Made by a program: the position numbers and the translations under genes
From: an uncultured beta proteobacterium
Lineage (GTDB): Bacteria > Pseudomonadota > Gammaproteobacteria > Burkholderiales > Burkholderiaceae
DNA length: 64,000 nucleotides
Assembly: GCA_903900805.1 (NCBI GenBank)
Contig: CAIUOP010000062.1
Span: 1 to 64,000, forward strand
Direction: 5' to 3'
Part shown: positions 36,723-45,008 of the stretch, one piece after another
Layout: every line of letters begins with the position of its first letter
Numbering within the stretch: position 1 is the first letter of the stretch
Notes under the pieces: generated by a model
Told to the model about the DNA's origin: nothing
The model's input: only the letters and a program-made list of their open reading frames with translations
Databases searched by the model: none

Positions 36723-37523
36723 ATGACTGCTAATTGCATCCTTGAACGCGTTGCGCAAACTAAATCCACAAATGATGATCTTTTGGAGCGTTGGCGGGCC
36801 GGAGAACTAATCGACCCGGTAGCTCGCATTGCTCACAAACAAACTGCTGGAAAAGGGAGGGCTGGGCGAACTTGGCTAGCTAGGCCAGAAGATTCGATCT
36901 GCTTTTCCTTGGCCTTTCCATTTAAGAGAAAGCCAACTGAACTCACCGGTCTGAGTCTTTTGGTTGGATTAGCGGTTATTTCTGGAATCGCACAAGCATG
37001 TGATTTGACTGAAGCCACTCTTTATCAAGCCGGCCTCCGATTGAAGTGGCCAAATGATTTGCTACTGAACAACACCAAACTTGGTGGCATCTTAATAGAA
37101 GGTGGTCAAGCAAAAGCAAATGATCTAACGTGGATGATTATTGGTATTGGCATGAACTTACATAATGCTAAAGAAATTGAAAGCAGCTTAGGAAACCAAA
37201 CTGGTTTAAAGGTGGGCACCCTTGATCAACTTCTTCCGTCGCAATCAAACCTACCTGATGTGGAATACCTTTGGTTAAAACTCATTGCATCTCTAGAGCA
37301 TCATCTGAGTGAATTTGATCAGCACGGTTTTGGTATGTATCAAGAGCAATGGAAAGAATGGGATGCCTATCTGGGCCAAGTGGTATCTATATCTGGCGCA
37401 GGCAAAGAACCCATCTACGGCATATCTCAGGGTATAGATCAAGCAGGCGCATTACTATTGCAACAAGACTACAAAACGATCGCCATTCATGCGGGTGATG
37501 TTTCCTTAAGAGTGCAAACATGA
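36723..37523 (+). CDS. birA: Biotin-[acetyl-CoA-carboxylase] ligase
   Basis: Activates biotin as biotinyl-AMP and attaches it to the carrier protein of acetyl-CoA carboxylase. The 266-residue protein is the short, monofunctional form: the DNA-binding N-terminal domain of E. coli BirA is absent. Biotin-binding KGRAGR is at 44-49, and KWPND (108-112) plus the K119 LGGILIE segment form the active site. The start has no clear Shine-Dalgarno. The stop overlaps coaX by four bases. Confidence 0.93.
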   Translation: MTANCILERVAQTKSTNDDLLERWRAGELIDPVARIAHKQTAGKGRAGRTWLARPEDSICFSLAFPFKRKPTELTGLSLLVGLAVISGIAQACDLTEATLYQAGLRLKWPNDLLLNNTKLGGILIEGGQAKANDLTWMIIGIGMNLHNAKEIESSLGNQTGLKVGTLDQLLPSQSNLPDVEYLWLKLIASLEHHLSEFDQHGFGMYQEQWKEWDAYLGQVVSISGAGKEPIYGISQGIDQAGALLLQQDYKTIAIHAGDVSLRVQT

Positions 37524-38332
37524 GCCTTTACTTGCTATTTGATGTTGGTAATACGCGTCTCAAATGGGCTGCCGTTGAATCAACGCAACAGCCATCAGAT
37601 CAACAAAAAAAATTGTGGGCTTACTCTGGATCCATCAACAGTAAATCTTTAACTTCACCTGACCATAGGGCTGAGCTAGCGGATTACATTGCGAAAACTT
37701 TGCCCAAACCTGATGCCATTGCGTTTACTTGTGTTGCCGGGAAAGAGGCTGTTGAAAACCTTCAATCACTATTGCCACAATGGAGTGACGTTTCCTGGAA
37801 GCAGCTCAAAGGAGATAGCCAATACAACGGTGTGCGCACCCTCTACCAAGACCCAGGCAAACTTGGTGCGGACCGCTGGGCTGCCGTTATTGGGGCTCGT
37901 GCTCTTTCTAACGCTAATACACTCATCATTAATGCAGGTACAGCCACAACTATTGATTTGCTTGGTGCCAATGGTGTTCACTATGGTGGATGGATATTGC
38001 CTGGACTTGAGTTGATGCAAAAAAGTTTAGAAAGTAACACTGCTCAATTGCCACTAGCAGTACGTAACGAGACTAGTAATAGTTTTGGCTTATCAACGAA
38101 TAATGCGATCATTAGCGGTTGCGATGCCGCACAAATCGGCGCAATTCAATATGCGATTCAATTGGCGAAGGAAATGAATCATCCCATTGCAAGAGTTTGG
38201 ATTGATGGTGGCAATGCTAAAATTTTACTAGCCGAGATGAGTAAATTGAAAGCACCCTCTACGCTAGCAATAGAGGCAACTGAAGGCTTAGTGCTCCGTG
38301 GTATTTGGGCCTGGCTACTGCAGAATCTTTAA
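37520..38332 (+). CDS. coaX: Type III pantothenate kinase
   Basis: Phosphorylates pantothenate, the first step of coenzyme A synthesis. The 270-residue protein has the ASKHA-fold motif DVGNTRLKW (8-16), the GADRWAA segment and NAGTATTIDLL. CoaX replaces the E. coli-type CoaA. It is coupled to birA (ATGA overlap), as in many betaproteobacteria. The 3' end overlaps the convergent RfaE2 gene by four bases. Confidence 0.94.
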   Translation: MSLYLLFDVGNTRLKWAAVESTQQPSDQQKKLWAYSGSINSKSLTSPDHRAELADYIAKTLPKPDAIAFTCVAGKEAVENLQSLLPQWSDVSWKQLKGDSQYNGVRTLYQDPGKLGADRWAAVIGARALSNANTLIINAGTATTIDLLGANGVHYGGWILPGLELMQKSLESNTAQLPLAVRNETSNSFGLSTNNAIISGCDAAQIGAIQYAIQLAKEMNHPIARVWIDGGNAKILLAEMSKLKAPSTLAIEATEGLVLRGIWAWLLQNL

Positions 38333-38817
38333 GAGCGGATCTTGCCCAATAGGCTAGTGGTAGAGCGCTCATATAAAAACGGAATGGCAATCGCTTTCCC
38401 GCCCCAAGTCTTCACCAAACGCGTTTCAGCAAGAGCATCAATCTCATAATCACCGCCCTTAACGTAAACATCAGGACGGATTTTCTCAATCAAACTCACT
38501 GGTGTTTGCTCAGCAAAGAGCACAGTCATGTCCACACTTTCAAGAGCTGCTAATAAAGCCTGACGATCTGCTTCAGAATTAATTGGCCTGTCATCTCCCT
38601 TGCCCAGCATCTTGACTGAAGCATCTGAATTCACACCGACTACTAAGCTTGCTCCTAAGGCGCGGGCCTGGGCTAAGTAACTAGCATGCCCACGATGAAG
38701 AATGTCAAACACCCCATTAGTAAAGACCAGAGGTCTGGGAAGCTTTGCAATACGAGCAGTCAGCTGGTCTAAAGGACAGATCTTGGACTCAAAAGAAGGT
38801 AGGGGCAAAGAAGTCAT
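38329..38817 (-). CDS. D-glycero-beta-D-manno-heptose 1-phosphate adenylyltransferase (RfaE2)
   Basis: Makes ADP-heptose for the lipopolysaccharide inner core. The 162-residue protein corresponds only to the C-terminal nucleotidyltransferase domain of E. coli HldE. The motif FTNGVFDILHRGHASYL has the HxGH signature, and ERSTTSLLGKIRS closes the domain. The kinase half (RfaE1) must be a separate gene outside the window. Confidence 0.93.
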   Translation of the reverse strand: MTSLPLPSFESKICPLDQLTARIAKLPRPLVFTNGVFDILHRGHASYLAQARALGASLVVGVNSDASVKMLGKGDDRPINSEADRQALLAALESVDMTVLFAEQTPVSLIEKIRPDVYVKGGDYEIDALAETRLVKTWGGKAIAIPFLYERSTTSLLGKIRS

Positions 38818-38909
38818 GGCTCAATATTAATGGCTTTAGCTAACTTCGAGCGATATTACCCAGAATGTCTTAGACTTGAGGACTAATAACCCAATAAAAA
38901 AGTCGCTAC

Positions 38910-39491
38910 ATGCCCCCCGAGACAATCCGCCTAGTTTCTACCTGGGTTTTTACCCTACTTGCCTTTTTATCGGGTGCCCAACTCGCAAATGCTGCACCTA
39001 ACTGCAGCCCTCTTCTATCCCAGACCTTTCTGCGATTACAGGATGAGGCGCCTCAAAATCTTTGCCAATACCAGGGCAAAGTAATTTTGGCTGTAAATAC
39101 TGCTAGCTTTTGCGGGTTTACAAGCCAATATGAAGGTCTAGAAAAGGTCTATGCCAAATACAAAGATCAGGGCCTTGTCGTTTTAGGCTTTCCGTCTAAC
39201 GACTTTGGCCAACAAGAGCCGGGGAGTAATAAAGACATCGCTGACTTCTGTAAAAACACGTACGACGTGAAATTTCCGATGTTTGCAAAAAGCTCAGTTA
39301 CAGGCAGCAATGCGAACCCTCTTTTCAAAATGTTGATTGCTAAAACTGGCACAACGCCAAAATGGAATTTCTATAAATATTTAATTGATCGAAAGGGAAA
39401 TGTCGTTGATTCTTATGGCAGCATGACCAAACCAACAAGCAGTACCATCACTGCAGAGATTGAAAAACTCTTAGGAGAAAAACCTCAGTGA
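38910..39491 (+). CDS. Secreted glutathione peroxidase-like protein (Cys type)
   Basis: A 193-residue peroxidase with a signal peptide (about 1-28, ending ANA). The peroxidatic residue is C68 in VNTASFCGFTSQYEGLE, encoded by an ordinary TGC codon. FPSNDFGQQEPGS supplies the glutamine and KWNFYKYLID the tryptophan of the catalytic tetrad. It probably reduces lipid or hydrogen peroxides in the periplasm. Its TGA stop overlaps the GTG start of the FAD enzyme gene, so it belongs to the lipid-modification operon that follows. Confidence 0.9.
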   Translation: MPPETIRLVSTWVFTLLAFLSGAQLANAAPNCSPLLSQTFLRLQDEAPQNLCQYQGKVILAVNTASFCGFTSQYEGLEKVYAKYKDQGLVVLGFPSNDFGQQEPGSNKDIADFCKNTYDVKFPMFAKSSVTGSNANPLFKMLIAKTGTTPKWNFYKYLIDRKGNVVDSYGSMTKPTSSTITAEIEKLLGEKPQ

Positions 39492-40876
39492 TTAAAAAAA
39501 GAATTGCCATTGTTGGCGCTGGCATCTCTGGACTTGGGTGCGCTTATGCTCTAAGGCAGCATCCTGAATTTGATCTAACCTTATTCGAGTCTGGCGATCA
39601 TATTGGGGGTCATAGCAATACAGTCGACTTCAAGTGCAATATTGGTGGCGAAGAAATCAGTCATGGTGTTGACACTGGGTTCTTAGTCTTTAATCGCAAG
39701 ACCTATCCGCGCTTAGTGCGTCTCTTTGAAGAAATTCAAGCTCCGGTAGCGCCTTCTGAAATGTCCTTTTCTGTATCAATTGATACGTCCGATAAGAAAC
39801 ACGGCCATCAAAATATTGAATGGGCAGGTAATGACCTAAACTCTTTCTTTGGACAAAGATCAAATCTTTTATCTCCCTCCTTCTGGAGAATGGCTTATGA
39901 CATCCTGCGTTTTAACCGACTGGCCTCTCGGCTAGCACATCAGCAAATTGAAGCGGGCCATCTTTATAAAGAACCTGATGAAAGCATTGCCAATTTTTTA
40001 GATCGCAATCGCTTTAGCCAAAGCTTCAGAGAAAATTATTTTCTGCCAATGATTGGCGCCATCTGGTCATGCTCTGTCGGGCAGATGCTCGAGTTTCCGA
40101 TTCAAACGATGGTACGTTTTTGTCATAACCATGGTTTACTACAAATTCAGAACCGTCCACAGTGGTTGACTATTCAAGGTGGCTCTCGAGAGTACGTTAA
40201 ACGGATTGTTGCTACCCTAGAAGAATCTAAAGTGAAGATTGTGCGTAAAGGTGTTTTACGCGTAAATGCAAAGCAAGATAGCGCATCTCAAGTTGAAATA
40301 ATCACTCAGTCTGGGTCTGTTTTTTTTGATGAGGTCGTGATGGCCTGCCATAGTGATCAAGCGCTTGATCTGGTTCATGGTATTACGCAGCAGGCTAGAA
40401 ATATTTTGGCAGCGATTCCTTACCAAAAAAATCGTGCCATCCTGCATACAGACGTACGCTTTCTACCAGAGGCAAAACGTTGTTGGGCTGCCTGGAATTA
40501 CACCGCTAAGTCTGGCATGAAGCCCTCATCAAAACAGCATGTGAGCGTGAACTACCTCATTAATCGGCTGCAACCACTACCTGCTCAATTAAAAGATACG
40601 CAAATTATTGTCAGCCTAAACCCCGCTTCAGAGCCGGACCCAAAGCTAGTGCATCAAGAAATTCATTATTCGCACCCTGTATTTGATATGAGCGCTATCC
40701 AAGCCCAGAAAGAATTACCACTCATTCAGGGTGCAGCATCGATCTGGTATTGCGGTGCCTGGACTGGATTTGGCTTTCATGAAGATGGTTTACGCTCTGG
40801 TGAATTAGTCGCAGAAGCCTTAATAGAAGGCATCAATTCGCCACAAAACACCCATCCCAAGCAAGACGCGCAATAA
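39488..40876 (+). CDS. FAD-dependent amine oxidase-like protein (COG2907)
   Basis: A 462-residue flavoprotein starting at a GTG that overlaps the peroxidase stop. The FAD motif is IVGAGISGLGCAYAL (8-22) and the second FAD segment is GVDTGFLVFNRKTYP. The C-terminal WYCGAWTGFGFHEDGLRSG completes the dinucleotide fold. The family is usually found beside DUF1365 and Cfa-like genes, as here, and is thought to oxidise or desaturate a fatty acyl chain. That role is an inference from context. Confidence 0.88.
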   Translation: MIKKRIAIVGAGISGLGCAYALRQHPEFDLTLFESGDHIGGHSNTVDFKCNIGGEEISHGVDTGFLVFNRKTYPRLVRLFEEIQAPVAPSEMSFSVSIDTSDKKHGHQNIEWAGNDLNSFFGQRSNLLSPSFWRMAYDILRFNRLASRLAHQQIEAGHLYKEPDESIANFLDRNRFSQSFRENYFLPMIGAIWSCSVGQMLEFPIQTMVRFCHNHGLLQIQNRPQWLTIQGGSREYVKRIVATLEESKVKIVRKGVLRVNAKQDSASQVEIITQSGSVFFDEVVMACHSDQALDLVHGITQQARNILAAIPYQKNRAILHTDVRFLPEAKRCWAAWNYTAKSGMKPSSKQHVSVNYLINRLQPLPAQLKDTQIIVSLNPASEPDPKLVHQEIHYSHPVFDMSAIQAQKELPLIQGAASIWYCGAWTGFGFHEDGLRSGELVAEALIEGINSPQNTHPKQDAQ

Positions 40877-41662
40877 ATGAATCAGCCAAAGATTAACTTT
40901 GGAGTTGTAAAACATCAGCGACTCAGACCTGCTAAGAATGCGTTTGGCTACGGTGTTTTCACATTATCAATTCCTATGCGGGCTAGAAAGCACAAGCCTG
41001 ACCTTCTGAGCCAATATGGGCTGAATGACAATCGCCTGGGGCTATTTTCATTCTTTGATAAAGACCATGGTTTAGGGCAAACGGATAGTCTACAGTGGAT
41101 TGAAAATATTCTGCAAGAAAACCAAATCCAAAATATTGATGGAGAAATTTGGTTACAAACATTTCCCAGAGTTTTGGGTTACGTATTTAATCCAGTCAGT
41201 TTTTGGGTGTGTACACGTGCAAACGGTACAGTTCAAGCAGTGTTAGCGGAAGTGAACAATACCTTTGGGGAGCGTCACTGCTATCTGTTACATAAAAATT
41301 CTGGTGAGGTATTACGCTCTGGCGAAACTCTTAGTAGTCAAAAAGTATTCTATGTTTCACCATTTTGTGAAGTACGTGGCGACTACCATTTTCGCTTTCT
41401 ATTTCCGCAAGATAGTAATAGCGGTAACAACTCTGTTTATCGGATTGAATTACACGAAGATGGGCTACCACTAATTAATACCAGCATCAGCGGTAGTAGC
41501 CGCCCCTTAAGTCAATCCATGCTTTGGTTAGCGTTTCTGCGCTATCCACTCATGAGTCTTGGAGTAATCTTCCGGATTCATTGGCAAGCGTTGAAATTAT
41601 GGATAAAAGGTGTACCCTTTCACTCAAAGCCCAATCCACCTGAAATTGAAGTTAGCAAATGA
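40877..41662 (+). CDS. DUF1365 family protein
   Basis: A 261-residue protein starting immediately after the previous stop. Features are HQRLRPAKNAFGYGVFTLSIPM at the start, FPRVLGYVFNPVSFWVC near 95-112 and LAEVNNTFGERHCYLL near 122, all hallmarks of DUF1365. The biochemical function is not established. It always travels with COG2907 and Cfa-like genes in genomes I know of, so a role in acyl-chain modification is likely. The stop overlaps the next gene (ATGA). Confidence 0.88.
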   Translation: MNQPKINFGVVKHQRLRPAKNAFGYGVFTLSIPMRARKHKPDLLSQYGLNDNRLGLFSFFDKDHGLGQTDSLQWIENILQENQIQNIDGEIWLQTFPRVLGYVFNPVSFWVCTRANGTVQAVLAEVNNTFGERHCYLLHKNSGEVLRSGETLSSQKVFYVSPFCEVRGDYHFRFLFPQDSNSGNNSVYRIELHEDGLPLINTSISGSSRPLSQSMLWLAFLRYPLMSLGVIFRIHWQALKLWIKGVPFHSKPNPPEIEVSK

Positions 41663-42948
41663 ACCGTCCTGGACAATCCTTACTCTCACGCCTAAATTTT
41701 GCAAGGCCCCAAAGCCAATCCCAAGCGCGTAAATCCCGCTTAGGTACAGAGACACTATTAAGCCTCTTGTCTCAACTTAGCAGCGGCCACCTCAAAATGA
41801 CATTGCCTGATGGGAATGTAAGGGAATTTGGCAATAAATCAGATGCATTGCATGCCGAGATTCAAATTTTAGATTGGTCTGTATTTAAGCAAGTACTGTC
41901 TCATGGAGATATTGGCTTTGCTGAAAGCTATATCCGCGGAGAATGGAACACTCCAGATCTCAAGGCTATTTTAGAACTTGCGATTCGAAATCGTACCATT
42001 CTAGAAAAGGCAATTTATGGCAGCTGGTACGGCTCTATTCTTTACCGTATCCGACATTGGTTGCGTGATAACAGCAAAAACGGTAGCCGCAAGAATATTC
42101 ATGCGCACTATGACTTAGGGAACGCCTTTTATACTCTGTGGCTTGACCCTACTATGAGTTACTCCAGTGCTTGGTTTTCAGAGGGTGAAAAACAATCTCT
42201 CGCTGATGCACAACGTGCCAAAATCAGACGCATTCTCGAGTCGCTAGACACTAAGCCTGGTGACCATGTTTTAGAAATCGGCTGTGGTTGGGGCGGCGTT
42301 ATGGAAGAAGCTCTACGGAATAATATTGCAGTTACCGGACTTACCCTTTCTACAGAACAGAAAGTATTTGCTGAAGATAGATTACAAAAGACTCAATTAC
42401 AAATTGAGCAAGCAAAGCCTTTTGAAGTTCGACTTCAGGACTATCGCGATTGCCAAGAACAATTCGAAGGCATTGCCTCCGTAGAAATGTTTGAAGCAGT
42501 TGGCGAAAAGCATTGGCCAGAATATTTTCAAACGATTGCCAAATGTCTTAAGGCTGGCGGCAAAGCATGTATTCAAACTATTGTGATTGCTGAAGAACTC
42601 TTTGAGCGTTACCGCCACAATACTGATTTTATCCAGCAGTACGTCTTCCCCGGGGGCATGCTTCCTTCGCGCGCTAGCTTTAAAGAAAGCGCTGCCAAGG
42701 CTGGGCTTCAAATTGAAGGTGAATTTGCTTTTGGGGCTGATTACGCCCAAACACTTTGCCTGTGGCGAGATAACTTCAACCAAAAACTTCATGAAGTTCA
42801 TGGCCTAGGTTTTGATGAAGCTTTTATACGGCTCTGGAATTTCTATCTTATGTATTGCGCTGCTGGATTTGCAGAACGCAATATTGATGTCGTGCAATTC
42901 ACGCTGAGTCATCATCCTATCAATACATCAAATACTCTTACGCTATGA
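41659..42948 (+). CDS. Cyclopropane-fatty-acid synthase-like methyltransferase
   Basis: SAM-dependent methyltransferase acting on unsaturated acyl chains of phospholipids. The 429-residue protein has HYDLGNAFYTLWLDP (150-164), the SAM motif VLEIGCGWGG (204-213), E279 in EMFEAVG and FGADYAQT near the end. Compared with E. coli CFA synthase as I remember it, Cys139 (YSCAYW) is replaced by S170 (YSSAWF) and His266 (HTIG) by Q306 (QTIV). Both help bind bicarbonate in the classical enzyme. It may therefore methylate without ring closure. Coupled by ATGA overlaps on both sides. Confidence 0.88.
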   Translation: MNRPGQSLLSRLNFARPQSQSQARKSRLGTETLLSLLSQLSSGHLKMTLPDGNVREFGNKSDALHAEIQILDWSVFKQVLSHGDIGFAESYIRGEWNTPDLKAILELAIRNRTILEKAIYGSWYGSILYRIRHWLRDNSKNGSRKNIHAHYDLGNAFYTLWLDPTMSYSSAWFSEGEKQSLADAQRAKIRRILESLDTKPGDHVLEIGCGWGGVMEEALRNNIAVTGLTLSTEQKVFAEDRLQKTQLQIEQAKPFEVRLQDYRDCQEQFEGIASVEMFEAVGEKHWPEYFQTIAKCLKAGGKACIQTIVIAEELFERYRHNTDFIQQYVFPGGMLPSRASFKESAAKAGLQIEGEFAFGADYAQTLCLWRDNFNQKLHEVHGLGFDEAFIRLWNFYLMYCAAGFAERNIDVVQFTLSHHPINTSNTLTL

Positions 42949-43721
42949 AGCAAAGAGGAATTTCAAGCTTCTCAGGAAAACGTGTCTGGCTAATCGGCGC
43001 CTCCAGTGGAATTGGTGAAGCTTGCGCTCAAGTATTAATCAAAGCCGGGGCTAAAGTAGCTCTTTCTAGCCGAAGAGTTGAGCGTCTAAACCCACTAGCA
43101 GCACTTGGAGATCTTGGGCAAACATTGGTATTGCCACTAGACGTGACTGTTGACTCTGAACTCAAAAATAGTTACCAGTCAATTCTGAGCAGCTGGGATG
43201 GGATTGATTTATTGCTCTTTGTGTCGGGCGCCTATTCACCACTGCGCGCAGATAACTTTGACATTAATACCGCAGAACAAATCATTGATTCAAACTTACT
43301 AGGTCCAATGAGAGCTGTTGCGCTCGTACTGCCTGAGATGCTCAAAGCTCATACAGGTCATATTGCTATAGTGGGTAGTGTTGCAGGCTACAGCGGCCTT
43401 CCCAAGGCCTTGGCATATGGGCCTAGCAAGGCAGCAATCATTAATTTCTGCGAGACCCTTTACTATGACCTACTCCCTCGGGGGATTAGTGTTCACATGA
43501 TTTCTCCAGGCTTTGTGGCTACCGAAGCAACTGCTCAAAATGATTTTGAAATGCCTGCCTTAATCAGCGCGCAAGAAGCTGCTTCTGAAATTTTGAGCGG
43601 TATTGAGAACGGGGAGTTTGATATTCACTTCCCCAAGAGATTTTCGAGATTCCTAAAATTTCTCAGAATCCTACCTTATCCAATTTACTTTTGGATCGTA
43701 CGCCGCTTCGTCAAAATCTAA
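42945..43721 (+). CDS. Short-chain dehydrogenase/reductase
   Basis: A 258-residue SDR enzyme. The cofactor motif is GASSGIGEA (18-26), with the catalytic serine in IVGSVAGYSG and YGPSKAA giving the Tyr-Lys pair. An arginine after the first strand (SRRVER) favours NADPH. The C-terminal stretch FSRFLKFLRILPYPIYFWIVRRF is hydrophobic and basic and may sit on the membrane. Last gene of the five-gene operon. The substrate is presumed lipid-related by context only. Confidence 0.88.
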   Translation: MKQRGISSFSGKRVWLIGASSGIGEACAQVLIKAGAKVALSSRRVERLNPLAALGDLGQTLVLPLDVTVDSELKNSYQSILSSWDGIDLLLFVSGAYSPLRADNFDINTAEQIIDSNLLGPMRAVALVLPEMLKAHTGHIAIVGSVAGYSGLPKALAYGPSKAAIINFCETLYYDLLPRGISVHMISPGFVATEATAQNDFEMPALISAQEAASEILSGIENGEFDIHFPKRFSRFLKFLRILPYPIYFWIVRRFVKI

Positions 43722-43729
43722 AGCAATTA

Positions 43730-44374
43730 CTACTTATATTTATCTTTACGGATTTTTTCTTCAAGATGGTCCATTACCGCTATTGCCTTAGCTTTAGTCC
43801 CAGCAATTGAGGGAGAAGTTACATACTTGCCTTGCATCACAATCGTTGGAACGCCATCAATACGATAAGCTTCTGCTAATTGTTTTGATGCTCGCGCCTT
43901 AGAAACCACAGCAAAAGAGCGGTAATTAGCTAAGAAGGCATTGCGATCAACACCTTGAGATGCAACCCAATCCACGATCTCTGGCTCAGCCAATAAGCGC
44001 TTGTTTTCCTTATGAATTGCATACATAACTTTTTCATTCAGAGCGTCGCCTTTGCCCATTGCCTCAAGTGCATAGAACAATTGGCTATGTGGCATAAGGT
44101 CCTCACGAAACGCAACTGGCACTCTGCGGAAAACGACATCCTTGGGCTGACGCTTTACCCAGCTACTAAGCTCTGGTTCAAAGTCATAGCAATGAGGGCA
44201 GCCATACCAAAAGAACTCAATAACCTCCACTTTGCCCTTTGACTCAAGGGGCTGAGCAATCGGCAGAATCCGGTAGTCAAACCCTTCCTCAATCTTTTGG
44301 CTTTGTGCAGCCGCAATTCCGCTTAGACAAAACAATGTCAGTAATGTAAATATTCTTTTGCTAAATGAGGTCAT
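43730..44374 (-). CDS. dsbA: DsbA-family thiol:disulfide interchange protein
   Basis: Periplasmic disulfide oxidase of 214 residues. A signal peptide covers about 1-23 (ending AAAQ). The active site is C59-P-H-C62 in WYGCPHCYDFEP, and the cis-proline is in GVPTIVMQG. CPHC is the classical DsbA dipeptide. Its ATG overlaps the SPOR gene stop (ATGA). The 3' end faces the SDR gene across eight bases. Confidence 0.93.
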   Translation of the reverse strand: MTSFSKRIFTLLTLFCLSGIAAAQSQKIEEGFDYRILPIAQPLESKGKVEVIEFFWYGCPHCYDFEPELSSWVKRQPKDVVFRRVPVAFREDLMPHSQLFYALEAMGKGDALNEKVMYAIHKENKRLLAEPEIVDWVASQGVDRNAFLANYRSFAVVSKARASKQLAEAYRIDGVPTIVMQGKYVTSPSIAGTKAKAIAVMDHLEEKIRKDKYK

Positions 44375-44970
44375 GATTTGCTAGATTTAATCAGAGTTGG
44401 TTTAATACCTATGCTGTTTAACTTATCACGCACAGGGTTACTTTCGTCAGGACTGTTATAAGGCCCAACACGGACACGCCATAAGGTATTTCCATCGGCA
44501 GTAACTTCACTTAATTGCGTCTGAATTCCTTGAATAGCTAAACTTGCTTTTTGTGCATCAGCATCAGCACGTTTTATAAATGCGCCAACTTGCAGGAAAT
44601 AAATTGCATCTGATTTTGGAGCAGGCGTAGTTTCAGCTGACTTCTTGCTGTTTACCAAATCCGTAATCGGATCAGATGGGGTAGCGGCAGGCGACTTGCC
44701 TTGTAGGGGTTTATTCAAGTCTAATTGCTCAACAGGAGCAGCGGGCTCACCCTCAGCCGGCGCACTAAGGGGTTTGATTGTTAAAGGTAAATTGGGCGCA
44801 CGAACCCCAGGTCTTTCTTGGGGGGTGTTTTTAGAAAGATAGAAGGCAATTACAAAGGCAATGCCTAAACCTACCCCTAAGCCCAAAACAAAACCTAAGA
44901 TAGTGCCGCCGTATTGGGCGTTTTTATCTTCGATCTTTATGAAGCCAGTTCGTTGATTTGGTTTTTTCAT
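44371..44970 (-). CDS. SPOR domain membrane protein
   Basis: A 199-residue protein with a short cytoplasmic start, one membrane helix (about 24-45), a Pro/Ala-rich periplasmic linker and a C-terminal SPOR domain (about 122-196; YFLQVGAFIKRADADAQKASL, LWRVRVGPYNS). SPOR domains bind denuded peptidoglycan at the septum, so a cell-division role is likely, like FtsN or DedD. It follows argS by 38 bases and is coupled to dsbA. Confidence 0.9.
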   Translation of the reverse strand: MKKPNQRTGFIKIEDKNAQYGGTILGFVLGLGVGLGIAFVIAFYLSKNTPQERPGVRAPNLPLTIKPLSAPAEGEPAAPVEQLDLNKPLQGKSPAATPSDPITDLVNSKKSAETTPAPKSDAIYFLQVGAFIKRADADAQKASLAIQGIQTQLSEVTADGNTLWRVRVGPYNSPDESNPVRDKLNSIGIKPTLIKSSKS

Positions 44971-45008
44971 AATTGCCTCATCTTACCTTTTCACTTCATA
45001 CCCTACTA

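Noticed and set aside
38910-39491. Possible selenoprotein glutathione peroxidase
   Set aside because: The peroxidatic codon is TGC (Cys), not TGA, and the frame is uninterrupted.
42397-42801. 134-codon open frame opposite the Cfa-like gene
   Set aside because: Antisense to conserved methyltransferase motifs; composition is typical of a shadow.
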